The notes under the pieces were generated by a model that was not told the origin of the DNA, did not search any database, and saw nothing but the letters and a program-made list of their open reading frames with translations. 64,000 nucleotides of DNA from Nannocystis exedens. Lineage in GTDB: Bacteria; Myxococcota_A; Polyangia; Nannocystales; Nannocystaceae. The first letter of the stretch is position 1, and each line of letters starts with the position of its first letter. The position numbers were made by a program, and so were the translations under genes. Below are positions 8,572 to 19,622 of the stretch, one piece after another. The DNA is taken from contig NZ_NETK01000001.1 in the NCBI RefSeq assembly GCF_002343915.1, positions 10,068,001 through 10,132,000 on the forward strand. The letters are read 5' to 3'.

Positions 8572-10047
8572 ATGACGAGCATTCACCGTACGGCCGGACG
8601 ACCGTCGCTCCGCGGCCTCGTCCTCCTCATGACCGGGCTCGCGCTCGCGGCCTGCGAGCCGCGGCCCGAGTCCGCCGCGGCGCGGTCCGTCTCCCTGTGC
8701 GATGTGGTCCGCGCCGGCTGCGAGCGCCAGGTGGCCTGCCGGGTCTTCGTCTACAACGCCGCCACCGAGATCGACGCTTGCGTCGCCGCTTCCGGCTGCG
8801 CGGCGCAGGAGGCGACGTACCTCCAGCACGGGGTGACGCTACTCGCCGACGCCGCGAAGCGCTGCATCGACGGCCTGTCCGCGAGCCGCTGCGACGAGTT
8901 GTTCGTGACCGACGACTCCTCGGGTAGCATCTCGGCGCTGGAGATCATCCCGGGCTGCCGTGACCTGTTCGCGGGTACCCGGCCAGAGGGCGCCAGCTGC
9001 GTCGAAAACGTCGAGTGCAGCCCCGGTCTGAAATGCGACGTCTCCGGATTCACCTGCCCCGGCGCATGCGCCGAGCTCGAATGCACGGTCGGCGGCTGCG
9101 GCGAGGGTCGCTTCTGCTCCGTGCGCAACGACGTGTGCCTGACGCGAAGCGGCGCCGGCGAGCCCTGCGAGGCGAGCGAGTTCGAGAACAGCTGCGTCGA
9201 CGGGTACCGGTGCGGCTGGGACAGCGAGGCGAGACAGGAGCGATGCGAGCCCCAGATCCCATTCGGCCAGCCGTGCCATCAGCTCGACCTCTTCGTCTGC
9301 GAGGGTGACGCGACGTGCGACACGGACTTGAACGTCTGCGGCTCGCCCCACCCGCTCGGCAGCGCGTGTTCCACCGCCTCGGAGTGTGTGTACGGCGCCT
9401 ACTGCGACTTCTCCGACCGGACCTGTCGCCCCTGGGGCGCGGAAGACGACAGCTGCAGCGCCGCCTGGCTCGCCTGCGGCCCCGGCCTGTACTGCCTGCG
9501 TTACCTCGGCGATGTCGCGTGCGTGGACGACGGAGGCTGCGGGCCCGGCCAATCGTGTTGCGGCGGCGCCTGCGTCCCGGCCACCGACGAGGACTGCGAC
9601 CCCTATCCGCTCGGAACCTGTCGCCCCGAGCCGGACTATTACACCCCCTTGCAGCCGGCAGGCGTTCAGGAGGTGTTCCCGCGCCCGGTGGCTTCAGCGG
9701 GTCAATCGTGCAACGACGCGGTCTGCGGCCTCGGCCTGGCCTGCCGGCCCGTCGACGACTCATTCGCCGAGTGGCGCTGCGAAGCGGGCCCGCAGCTCGG
9801 CGAATCGTGCAAGCCGGACGACCCCTACGAATTCTCCGCGGCCATCAACGAGCGCGTCCACGATGCGCTGGCCGGCTGCGGCGAGGGCGTCTGCGACATC
9901 CTCGCCAGCTGGACCTGCGTCGAGCCAAAACCCGCCGGCAGCGCCTGCAGTTACGAAGGGGTCACCCGCGAATGCCAGTCGCAGCACTGCGAGGACGGCC
10001 GTTGCCTCGAGTTCCTGAGCTCGTGCGCCCGTCCTCCGTCCGAATGA
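8572..10047 (+). CDS. Cysteine-rich lipoprotein
   Basis: Exported lipoprotein of 491 aa with the lipobox LALAAC (Cys28). The mature part contains more than 40 Cys, in repeating short loops such as GASCVENVECSPGLKC and GEPCEASEFENSC that resemble the disulfide-rich colipase/Dickkopf-like modules common in myxobacterial surface proteins. ATG 8572 is chosen because it begins a clean signal peptide; the frame stays open further upstream but the extra peptide is Arg-rich. It is divergent from the PAS-STAS gene. Probably sits on the outer membrane; ligand unknown. Confidence 0.8.
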   Translation: MTSIHRTAGRPSLRGLVLLMTGLALAACEPRPESAAARSVSLCDVVRAGCERQVACRVFVYNAATEIDACVAASGCAAQEATYLQHGVTLLADAAKRCIDGLSASRCDELFVTDDSSGSISALEIIPGCRDLFAGTRPEGASCVENVECSPGLKCDVSGFTCPGACAELECTVGGCGEGRFCSVRNDVCLTRSGAGEPCEASEFENSCVDGYRCGWDSEARQERCEPQIPFGQPCHQLDLFVCEGDATCDTDLNVCGSPHPLGSACSTASECVYGAYCDFSDRTCRPWGAEDDSCSAAWLACGPGLYCLRYLGDVACVDDGGCGPGQSCCGGACVPATDEDCDPYPLGTCRPEPDYYTPLQPAGVQEVFPRPVASAGQSCNDAVCGLGLACRPVDDSFAEWRCEAGPQLGESCKPDDPYEFSAAINERVHDALAGCGEGVCDILASWTCVEPKPAGSACSYEGVTRECQSQHCEDGRCLEFLSSCARPPSE

Positions 10048-10371
10048 TCGCACGCGGCGCAGGAGCCCCGCCACGCCCTCGGCGACGAGTTCGAAGCGAC
10101 TGGCCCCGCGACGCCGCTGCGGACGCCATTATCGTGCGGCCACACGACGAGCAGCGTCTCGCCGCGAGCCTGACGCCGCCACTCCGGGCGCGCCGAGCAA
10201 CTTCGGGCTCCCCGGCCGTCGAGGAGCGCGCACGACGTCATGCTCTTGCAGCGCGCGAGCTCCTCGGTGAGCTCGAGCGCGGGCAGGCGCTCGTCGACGA
10301 GCGCGACAGTGCTGTCATCACACTCGCGGATCGCTCCCCGGGGAGCGCGAGGCTCGTCTCCGTCGCTCGGC

Positions 10372-10449
10372 CTCGGCGGGACCTTCTGCGAGAAGGGCGA
10401 GCCCTACTTCGACACCTGCGCCATGTACCACCTGCGCGTCGGCGACTGA
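10372..10449 (+). pseudogene. 3' fragment of an unidentified coding region
   Basis: About 25 codons with normal local codon use ending in a TGA: GGTFCEKGEPYFDTC then AMYHLRVGD. Upstream in the same frame the sequence turns into Ser/Arg-rich nonsense, as expected for a decayed gene. The two Cys and the acidic context resemble tails of the secreted Cys-containing proteins in this window, but I do not recognise a family. Confidence 0.35.
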
Positions 10450-10765
10450 ACGCCGCGGACGCGCGGCCTCGTCGCAGCGACGGCGAACGCGAGACCCACC
10501 CAGCAGCGGCTGGAATCGCCCGGGGGGGCCGAAGCGATCGACAGCATGGATCGCCGCTCATGGTCTTGCCGAGCAGGGTCATCTCGAGAGTTCGATTCAG
10601 CTTCACGATGAAGCCGGTGCAGCCGCTTCAAGGTCGAGGCCGGTGGCCCGGCTATGCCCAGACGATGACATCGGTGCGCCAAACGTCGAAGCGCAAACCG
10701 GGCAGAACCGGGCGGCGAGAACTACCTTCTCGACGCGTCGATCGTCGTCGAGGTAGAGCCTCACG

Positions 10766-10838
10766 TCAGCCCGGGACGATGAAGCACTGGATGCTGGTGT
10801 CGATGCGGAAGTTCGACTGGGTGGTGTGGCGCTCGGCG
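10766..10838 (-). repeat. 73-bp exact copy of the fibro-slime gene 3' end
   Basis: Identical base for base, in the same orientation, to 13398-13470, which encodes the last 23 residues and stop of the fibro-slime lipoprotein. The copy starts exactly at the TGA stop triplet (read on the minus strand) and breaks off after the codons for the ERHTTQ stretch. It is a remnant of a second gene copy or a gene-conversion tract. Confidence 0.9.
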
Positions 10839-11061
10839 GCGCGCGGGCTTGCAGGTGGTCGCGCTGGGTCGCTGCGTTGGGCGCGGTGAGGTGGAGCACG
10901 AGCCGTCTTCTCCGGCCCACTCATCGCTTTGGATTTTCATTCGTGCGCCGCACCACTGGCGCGCGTGCGAGGGTGTTCCACGCTCGACACGGACGTCGGC
11001 CGCGCCGGAGGACGAGAGCGTTCGCCGGATGGGCGGAAGACAAAGCACAGGAGAAACTTCG

Positions 11062-11565
11062 ATGAAGGCATTATTGGCGCGCGCATCTGTCCAGGCCATG
11101 GCAGCCATCCTCATGGTGGGCGCCGTCGGGATCACGGCGGAACTCGGCACCCCGATCGCAAGTGCAGCCCCCGCCAAGGGCGCGCAGAAGGTGCGGCTGA
11201 CCCCGCAGAATCGCGACTGCAACGGCGATCCTGTGGCACCGATACTACCGAACCCGAGCGATCACGGCTTCGCGAACATTCACCCCACCGGCTCGGGGAC
11301 GCTGATCGCGAACGTGGTGCTCAAGGGCGGGACGCCCAACACGACATACAACATCAGGCTGATTCAGACCTTCAACGGAACCGCAATTCCGGGCGAGTGC
11401 GTCTTTCTCGACTCCGACGGTACGCTGGTCACCGACGAATTCGGGGACGGGAGCGCGAACATCCAGGAGAGCCTGCTGCCGTCCGCCAATGACGCCTTCG
11501 TGGTGCTCAACAACCTGGCCGCCCCCACCACCGATTTCTTCACCACGGAGGAAGTAGAGTTCTAG
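11062..11565 (+). CDS. Small secreted protein, unknown
   Basis: Protein of 167 aa with a clear Sec signal peptide (about residues 1-35, cleavage near ASA-AP). The mature part is acidic, with no Cys except two (in NRDC and GECV) that could pair, and reads as a single beta-rich domain (GTLIANVVLKGG, NTTYNIRLIQTF, DAFVVLNNL). AGGAGA at 11049-11054 is 7 nt before the ATG. Codon use is less GC-biased than its neighbours, hinting at transfer. An IS630-type element starts in its stop codon: TAG is formed by the target TA plus the first G of the element, and the sequence beyond the element would also give TAG. Family not recognised. Confidence 0.7.
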   Translation: MKALLARASVQAMAAILMVGAVGITAELGTPIASAAPAKGAQKVRLTPQNRDCNGDPVAPILPNPSDHGFANIHPTGSGTLIANVVLKGGTPNTTYNIRLIQTFNGTAIPGECVFLDSDGTLVTDEFGDGSANIQESLLPSANDAFVVLNNLAAPTTDFFTTEEVEF

Positions 11566-12781
11566 TGCTCCGACCGTAGCGTAGCGATCAAAAACCATGC
11601 GCGAATTTGCGCTCTGTCCGAGATTCTGATCTACGGGTGCCATGAGGCGGAAGAAGCCACGACCCCGGTTCCCCGGACTCAAGCTCAAGGACGAGGATCG
11701 AGAGCTCCTGCGGCGAAAGGCTCGGGAGCGGCAAACGGAGCGGACCTGGAAGCGAATACGCATGCTGCAGATGTTGGACGAGGGGAAGTCGCTGGCGGCG
11801 ACGGCGGCAGCGGTTGGATCGGCGGTCCCATCCGTTCGGCGGGTTGGAGAGCGGTATCTCGCCGCGGGCGTCGAAGTCGCGCTCAAGGACGCGAAGCGGC
11901 CGATCCCGCCGCGGAAGCTCGACGCTCGGCAAGAAGCGGCGATCGTCGCCATGGTCTGCGGGCCACCTCCCGAAGGACGCGCTCGGTGGACAATCATGCT
12001 CATCGTCGAGGAGTGCATGAAACGCAAGCTCGTCGAGCAAGTCGGCCGGGAGACGATCCGGGTGTTGTTGAAGAACCACGCGCTCAAGCCGTGGCGGGAA
12101 AAAAATGTGGTGCGTTCCCCAGATCGACGAGGAGTACGTCGCACGGATGGACGACGTCCTCGACACCCTGGCGCAACCAGCCGACGCGTCGGAGCCGGTC
12201 GTCGCCCTGGATGAACGACCGGTCGTACTTCGAGACCCCGCTCGACCTGGCCGGCCAGCCTCACCTGGCCGCATGGCTCGCCAGGACTATGAATACGTGC
12301 GGCGCGGAACCGCAAATGTCTTCTGCATCGTCGAGCCCAAGGCAGGACGCCACCTGACCTACGCGACGCCCAACCGCACGGCGAAGCAGTTCGCTCGGGC
12401 TCTCCGCAAGATAGCCCAACGATATCGTTCGGCGCGGACGATTCACCTCGTCATGGACAACCTCAATACCCACCGCCAGAACTCGTTGTGCATGGCCTTC
12501 GGCGATGATGCGGGGCGCGAGCTATGGAGCCGCTTTACCGTGCACTATACTCCCAAGCACGGGAGTTGGCTCAACCCTGCTGAGAACGAGGCGAGCTTGT
12601 GGTCACGTGAATGCCTTGGACGTCTCCGGATCGGCTCTCTCTCCGAACTGCGCCGTCGCACGTCCTTGTGGAACAAGGACGCCCACCGGCGACGGCGGAA
12701 GATCACTTGGCGGTTCACCAAGGAGCAAGCCCGAGCGGTGTTCAAACTCGACCAGATCTCTACGTCGCGGTCGGAGCACTA
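11563..12781 (+). mobile_element. IS630-type insertion sequence
   Basis: About 1.2 kb bounded by TA dinucleotides (11563-11564 and 12780-12781), the usual IS630 target duplication. The ends form imperfect inverted repeats: TAGTGCTCCGACCG on the left against CGGTCGGAGCACTA on the right. The inside codes for one DDE transposase in two frames. The ends are intact, so the copy is recent. Confidence 0.88.
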
Positions 12782-12782
12782 G
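11642..12782 (+). CDS. IS630-family transposase, two frames
   Basis: The first frame (11642 to about 12105) gives the helix-turn-helix half, ending in LKPWREK. The second frame (from 12105) gives MWCVPQIDEEYVARMDDVLD and the catalytic half with Asp in ALDER, Asp in MDNLNTH and Glu in LNPAENE, so the DDE triad is complete. The junction is an A7 run (12099-12105); the frames differ by +1, so a six-A transcript would restore one protein. This may be slippage-based expression or a simple inactivating indel. The stop codon TAG uses the right-end TA and the first flanking G. Confidence 0.8.
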
Positions 12783-12783
12783 T

Positions 12784-13397
12784 CGGGCCGAGGCGAGCTC
12801 AGCTACGGCAGCTCCTCCGCCTCGCCACGTCGTGGCCGCGGACCAGGCCGCGGGACATGGCCTTTCGAGCATGAGTGCCGCATGGTCTCGCGCGCCCTGT
12901 CCGGGAACAGCGACGGGGACAGCGTGTGCGTCATGCTCGCCACGCTGCGCTCTACGGAGCAGGAGGAGCGCTCAAGCCGCCGAACCGTTCGGCCGTCAGG
13001 CCGCAAGTCGGCCTCGTGAGCGGCTGAGGACGCCGACCGACTCGGCGGCGACGCGGAGGCCGCTGACGATCACCTCGGGCCGCAGACCGCAGTGGCCATA
13101 CGGGAAGCGGGGTTGCCGCTCTGACGGAACACAACTGCGGTTGGCAATCCCGGTTGGGCTTGCCGCGCTGTCAGCCCGGCCTCGGATCGCACAGGCCGCC
13201 GTTCTCGACCTGGGAATTGGTGCGGAAGGTGTTGAGGAACTGCCAGTTCTCTTCATCTCCTGGAGCACGGTGCCGCCCTCGCGCACGTTGGTGCCGGGAT
13301 GGGCACCGCGGCGAACAGGGCATGACGGCGGGTTTATCGGGTTGCGCTGGGCGGAGCGATCAATGCAGGGCACCCTATTGCCGCCGTGGGGCCCCTA
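12784..13397. other. Intergenic region with a decayed minus-strand gene tail
   Basis: No intact gene in about 600 bp. On the minus strand, 13160-13290 reads ENWQFLNTFRTNSQVEN then GGLCDPRPG and a stop, with good codon use, but the upstream frame is broken; I cannot name the family. A weak two-unit 14-bp repeat lies at 12856-12883. The left edge is the sequence that followed the secreted-protein gene before the IS630 insertion. Confidence 0.5.
12856..12883. repeat. 14-bp tandem repeat, 2 units (weak)
   Basis: CATGGCCTTTCGAG followed at exactly 14 bp by CATGAGTGCCGCAT. A weak member of the CATGTCYNNNRRGA family, in the decayed region right of the IS630 element. Confidence 0.4.
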
Positions 13398-14366
13398 TCA
13401 GCCCGGGACGATGAAGCACTGGATGCTGGTGTCGATGCGGAAGTTCGACTGGGTGGTGTGGCGCTCGGCGTGGAAGATGTCCATCGGGTAGGTGCCGCCC
13501 AGCTGGATGCCGAAGTAGCCGGCGTTGGCGTCGAGGTCGATCGAGTCGCTGAGGGCGCCGTGGACGCCGCCGAGGTCGATGGCGAGCTTGCCGTTGATGA
13601 ACAGCCACAGATCGTCGTCGCCGGTGAATGTGAACACCTCACCGCCCGAATAGGTGAACTCGGTGTGGATCTCGGTGGTGAAGTGGAAATTGTGGTCGTT
13701 GCCCTGGTTGCCCCAGCCCTGGTCGTCGATCGGGAAGAAGCTGTTGTTCTGGTAGGTGTATTGACCAGGCATCGTCTCGGTCAACAGGATCTCGATCTCG
13801 AACGATTGATTGACGTCGGCGACGTCGTTGTACCACTGGGCGAACTCCGCCGGGCCGGTGGTGACCGAGGTGCCGCCGGCGTGGGCGTAGACCGGCTTCT
13901 TGTCGGGCCCGAGGTCGACCTGGACGAGGCCGTCGACGGTGCCGCCGTAGCTCTCGAAGTCGGGGTGGCTCTCCTTGAAGTCGCGCACGGTGGCCTTGAG
14001 CACGGAGACACACTCCGGCGGCGGCTCCCCGGTGGTGGTCGTGGTGCCGGTGGTGGTGGTCTCGGTGGTGGTGGTCGTGGTGCCGGGGTCGGTCGTGGTG
14101 GTGGTCGTGGTCGAGGGATCGACGGGACCGGTGGTGGGCCCGGCAGTGGTGGGCTCGACGGTGGTGGCGGCAGTGCCCGGGTCGGTGGTGCCGGGTTCGG
14201 TGGTGCCGGTCTCGGAGGTGCCGGTCTCGGAGGTGCCGGTGGTCAGGCCGGTGATGCTGGTCGGGTTGGTGGCGGTGCTGCCCTGGACGTATCCGGAGTC
14301 GCCGCAGGCGGAGGAGGCGAGGACGAGGGCGGAGAAGGTGAAGCTGTACTTGAAGACATGTCGCAT
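13398..14366 (-). CDS. Fibro-slime domain lipoprotein
   Basis: Surface lipoprotein of 322 aa. Lipobox LASSAC puts the lipid on Cys21; residues 25-105 are a Thr/Ser/Gly/Pro linker with repeats of TSETG and TTTPG type; the rest is a fibro-slime (PA14-like) domain, with FHFTTEIHTEFTYSGG, FTGDDDLWLFINGKLAIDLGG and an ending at QCFIVPG. Fibro-slime domains occur in slime-mould and myxobacterial extracellular adhesion proteins. The start ATG (14366) lies in a 14-bp repeat pair, which encodes the first residues. Its last 73 bp are duplicated exactly at 10766-10838. Confidence 0.9.
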   Translation of the reverse strand: MRHVFKYSFTFSALVLASSACGDSGYVQGSTATNPTSITGLTTGTSETGTSETGTTEPGTTDPGTAATTVEPTTAGPTTGPVDPSTTTTTTTDPGTTTTTTETTTTGTTTTTGEPPPECVSVLKATVRDFKESHPDFESYGGTVDGLVQVDLGPDKKPVYAHAGGTSVTTGPAEFAQWYNDVADVNQSFEIEILLTETMPGQYTYQNNSFFPIDDQGWGNQGNDHNFHFTTEIHTEFTYSGGEVFTFTGDDDLWLFINGKLAIDLGGVHGALSDSIDLDANAGYFGIQLGGTYPMDIFHAERHTTQSNFRIDTSIQCFIVPG

Positions 14367-14370
14367 GGGA
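14343..14370. repeat. 14-bp tandem repeat, 2 units, at a gene start
   Basis: GCTGTACTTGAAGA then CATGTCGCATGGGA, exactly 14 bp apart. The pair covers the start codon and first codons of the fibro-slime gene, so the repeat is part of its signal-peptide coding sequence. Confidence 0.45.
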
Positions 14371-14667
14371 CTCCCGCGGGCCGGGCCGGCCGACGATCTC
14401 TTACCACGCCACGCCCCGCGCGGCGCCCGGGGAACACCGGGCCGGGCGCGCCCCGGTCGGTGTGAGCGGCGACGCGAGGGCGCGGCCGCACGGGGCAGAC
14501 CCGCGAGCCGGGTCGGGGCGCCGGCATGGGCGACAGTGGGGGTCGACGACGACGAGCTCGGTGCTCGCCGGGAGGCAGACCGCCGGGTCGGAGGCCGGCC
14601 CGGGTGCTCGGTGCTGAGCGCGGCGGCGCGAGCGCTCGCAGGCACGGGTCGGGGATCGGCGCGTGCG

Positions 14668-14695
14668 GATGTCCTTCGAGACAGGCCGTCCCGCG
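14668..14695. repeat. 14-bp tandem repeat, 2 units
   Basis: GATGTCCTTCGAGA then CAGGCCGTCCCGCG at 14 bp. The first unit is identical to that at 14763 and lies in a longer 29-bp direct repeat. Confidence 0.65.
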
Positions 14696-14762
14696 GAGGC
14701 GGGCAGGGTGGCGCCGCCGCGTCGGGGCCCGAGGCGCCCCGGGGGGTGGATCGGCGCGTGCA

Positions 14763-14790
14763 GATGTCCTTCGAGACATCCGGACCGGCG
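14763..14790. repeat. 14-bp tandem repeat, 2 units
   Basis: GATGTCCTTCGAGA then CATCCGGACCGGCG. The segment ATGTC-CTTCGA-GACAT (14764-14779) is a perfect-arm palindrome. It ends 40 bp before the start of the MBL-fold lipoprotein gene. Confidence 0.7.
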
Positions 14791-14829
14791 GTGGACAGGG
14801 CGAGGCGGCAGCACTAGCCTTCGCAGCCG

Positions 14830-15825
14830 ATGTTCGCCCGCGCGCTTCAGCTCGTCGCCCTCTCGTCGCTCGTCCTCTCGGCGCCCGCGTGCGTCAGCCA
14901 CTCGTCGACGCCGATGACGGGCCGGGTGGAGGTGCCGCTGGCAGAGCGACGGATCGGGCAATACATCTCGTCGGGCTGGTCGTTCGATACGTCGAGCTTC
15001 TGGATCGAGGGACCCGAGGGGGTGGTGGTGATCGACGTGCAATTCTTGCCCTCGGTCGCGGCCGAGGTGATCGCGGCGGCCGAGCGCGTGACCCGCAAGA
15101 AGGTGGTGGCGGCGATCGTGCTGCACGCGAACCCCGACAAGTTCAACGGCACGGCGACGTTCCAGGCCCGCGGGATCGAGGTGTGGACGGCCGAGCAAGT
15201 GCTGGCACGGATCCCCGAGGTGTTCGCCAGGCGCACGGAGGCGTTCGCCGAGCGCTACGCGCCCGACTGGCCGACGGCGGTGCCGCAGCCGCGCAGCTTC
15301 GGGGCGGCGACGACGACGCTGAAGCTGGCCGGGCTCGAGCTGAAGGCGCACGTGCTCGGGCCCGGCTGCAGCCCGGCCCACGTGGTGATCGAGTGGGGAG
15401 ACCACGTGTTCGTCGGCGACCTGGTGGCCAACAAGGCCCACGCGTGGCTCGAGAACGGCGAGACGGAGGCGTGGCTGCAGCGACTGGCGGAGATCGAGGC
15501 GATGCAGCCGAAGCACGTCCACCCGGGCCGCGGCCGCTCGGGCGGGCCGGAGCTGATCGCGAACCAGCGCGAGTACCTGCAGGCGGTGCTGTCGCTGGTG
15601 GCGGCCGAGAAGCCGACGCTGCCGCCCGACCCTGCGGCGATGCAGCGGGTGCGCGCGGAGCTCGAGCGCCGCTACGAGGGCTACCGCTTCCCGGTGTTCC
15701 TCGAGATCGGGCTGCCGGCGGTGTGGCGCCGCATGGCGACGGGGAACGCGACGGAGAGCCCGGCGGCGGGGCCGGCGGAGGGGCCGGCGGAGGCTCGGCC
15801 GGCCGGGTCGAACTCGCAGCCGTAG
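14830..15825 (+). CDS. MBL-fold lipoprotein with altered metal site
   Basis: Lipoprotein of 331 aa (lipobox SAPAC, Cys21) with a metallo-beta-lactamase fold. The usual HxHxDH motif reads HANPDK, keeping the first His and the Asp but losing two His ligands; GPGCSPAH has Cys where His is usual; GDLVAN and HVHPG keep the last Asp and His. It may bind one metal or be non-catalytic. Order and spacing resemble subclass B3/PNGM-like hydrolases. The 30-residue tail (ESPAAGPAEGPAEARP) is low complexity and runs through a stretch that looks like the antisense end of the vWA lipoprotein gene. Confidence 0.75.
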   Translation: MFARALQLVALSSLVLSAPACVSHSSTPMTGRVEVPLAERRIGQYISSGWSFDTSSFWIEGPEGVVVIDVQFLPSVAAEVIAAAERVTRKKVVAAIVLHANPDKFNGTATFQARGIEVWTAEQVLARIPEVFARRTEAFAERYAPDWPTAVPQPRSFGAATTTLKLAGLELKAHVLGPGCSPAHVVIEWGDHVFVGDLVANKAHAWLENGETEAWLQRLAEIEAMQPKHVHPGRGRSGGPELIANQREYLQAVLSLVAAEKPTLPPDPAAMQRVRAELERRYEGYRFPVFLEIGLPAVWRRMATGNATESPAAGPAEGPAEARPAGSNSQP

Positions 15826-16092
15826 TCGACGGCGGGCTCGCCGGTCACGCCGAACGCTCGCTCGCCGCCGTCGGCGGGGCGGTCGGACCGCCGGGGAAGC
15901 GAGGGCGAATCGCGGCACTCCGGCGAGGTCATGCGATGCCCGCCGCCGCGGGCGCCCGATGTTTTCTTGATGCTTATTTTCGCCGGTCGCCCTGCCGCAT
16001 TGCAGGTCCTGCGACATACTTCGGACGCGCGCGCGGGCTCAAGGGTAAAGCCCAGCGCGGCGGGCGACCGGAAACTTCGCGGGAGAAATGGG

Positions 16093-16338
16093 ATGAGGAC
16101 GAAATGCCTTTTCGCGGTCTTCGCCCTCGCTGCATGCGAGGTCGAGGGGGAGCTCGACGAGTTCGATTCCGGCGTCGCCCTCGAGGAGGACGAGGACGCG
16201 GAGCTGGACGTCGACCCGGCGGACGACGCCGAGGAAGAGGATGAAGACGAGGAGGCTCCGCAACCGAACGAGGTAAAGCCGCCGTGTGCGAACGGCAGCC
16301 CGTCCTGTGGGCCGGGGCCCACCGCGAGGCCCCACTGA
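16093..16338 (+). CDS. Small acidic lipoprotein
   Basis: Lipoprotein of 81 aa: MRTKCLFAVFALAAC gives a lipobox at Cys15, followed by about 45 residues made mostly of Glu and Asp, and a short tail with CANGSPSCG that could form one disulfide. GGGAG lies about 8 nt before the ATG. The acidic stretch suggests a cation-binding or spacer function. No family recognised; the clean lipobox and stop support a real gene. Confidence 0.6.
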   Translation: MRTKCLFAVFALAACEVEGELDEFDSGVALEEDEDAELDVDPADDAEEEDEDEEAPQPNEVKPPCANGSPSCGPGPTARPH

Positions 16339-16631
16339 TCCGGGAGGGCGCGGTCGTCAGCCGGAGTCTCCGGAACGGCTCGATGAGGCCGTCACGGTCG
16401 GAGGGCGCGCCGAAGCCATCGCGCCGCGCGCCCGGGGCCTGCCGCCGCTCCCATCATCGATAAATCCCGCGCCGCGGACGCCGGCGTTGGCATCGCCGCT
16501 TCGTTCGCATGGACCATGGCATGGACACGTCGAGCCGTCTTGCGCAGATCCAGTTCGTAAGCTTCCCCCGTGGTTTCAGGTGAGGCCGGCTCCCCGATAA
16601 GCATCGGCGTCGATGGTCGTCACGAGATTAC

Positions 16632-19520
<2,889 letters not shown>

Positions 19521-19622
19521 GCTTCGACCTGTCGGCGAAGCGCGCGGCCGTCCGGGCCGGCTGCGTGCTTCATCGGGTTCGGCTCGCGCGCCGGTCACGA
19601 GGTCGCGCGACGCATCGCGGCT

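Larger units (their letters stand above)
10048..11061. other. Intergenic decay region
   Basis: About 1 kb without an intact gene. It contains the tail of a broken Cys-containing coding region (10372-10449) and an exact 73-bp copy of the fibro-slime gene 3' end (10766-10838). Open frames in the rest are Arg/Ser-rich shadows. The sequence just before 11062 holds the promoter and ribosome site of the small secreted protein. Confidence 0.6.
14367..14829. other. Divergent intergenic region with a duplicated segment
   Basis: About 460 bp between two divergent lipoprotein genes. It holds two direct copies of a 29-bp segment (from about 14655 and 14750, starting GGATCGGCGCGTGC) that each include a 14-bp-family repeat. 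No gene is supported; promoters for both flanking genes should lie here. Confidence 0.5.

Noticed and set aside
14040..14260. GGTGGT/GTCGTG repeats as a satellite
   Set aside because: They encode the Thr/Ser/Gly linker of the fibro-slime lipoprotein in frame.
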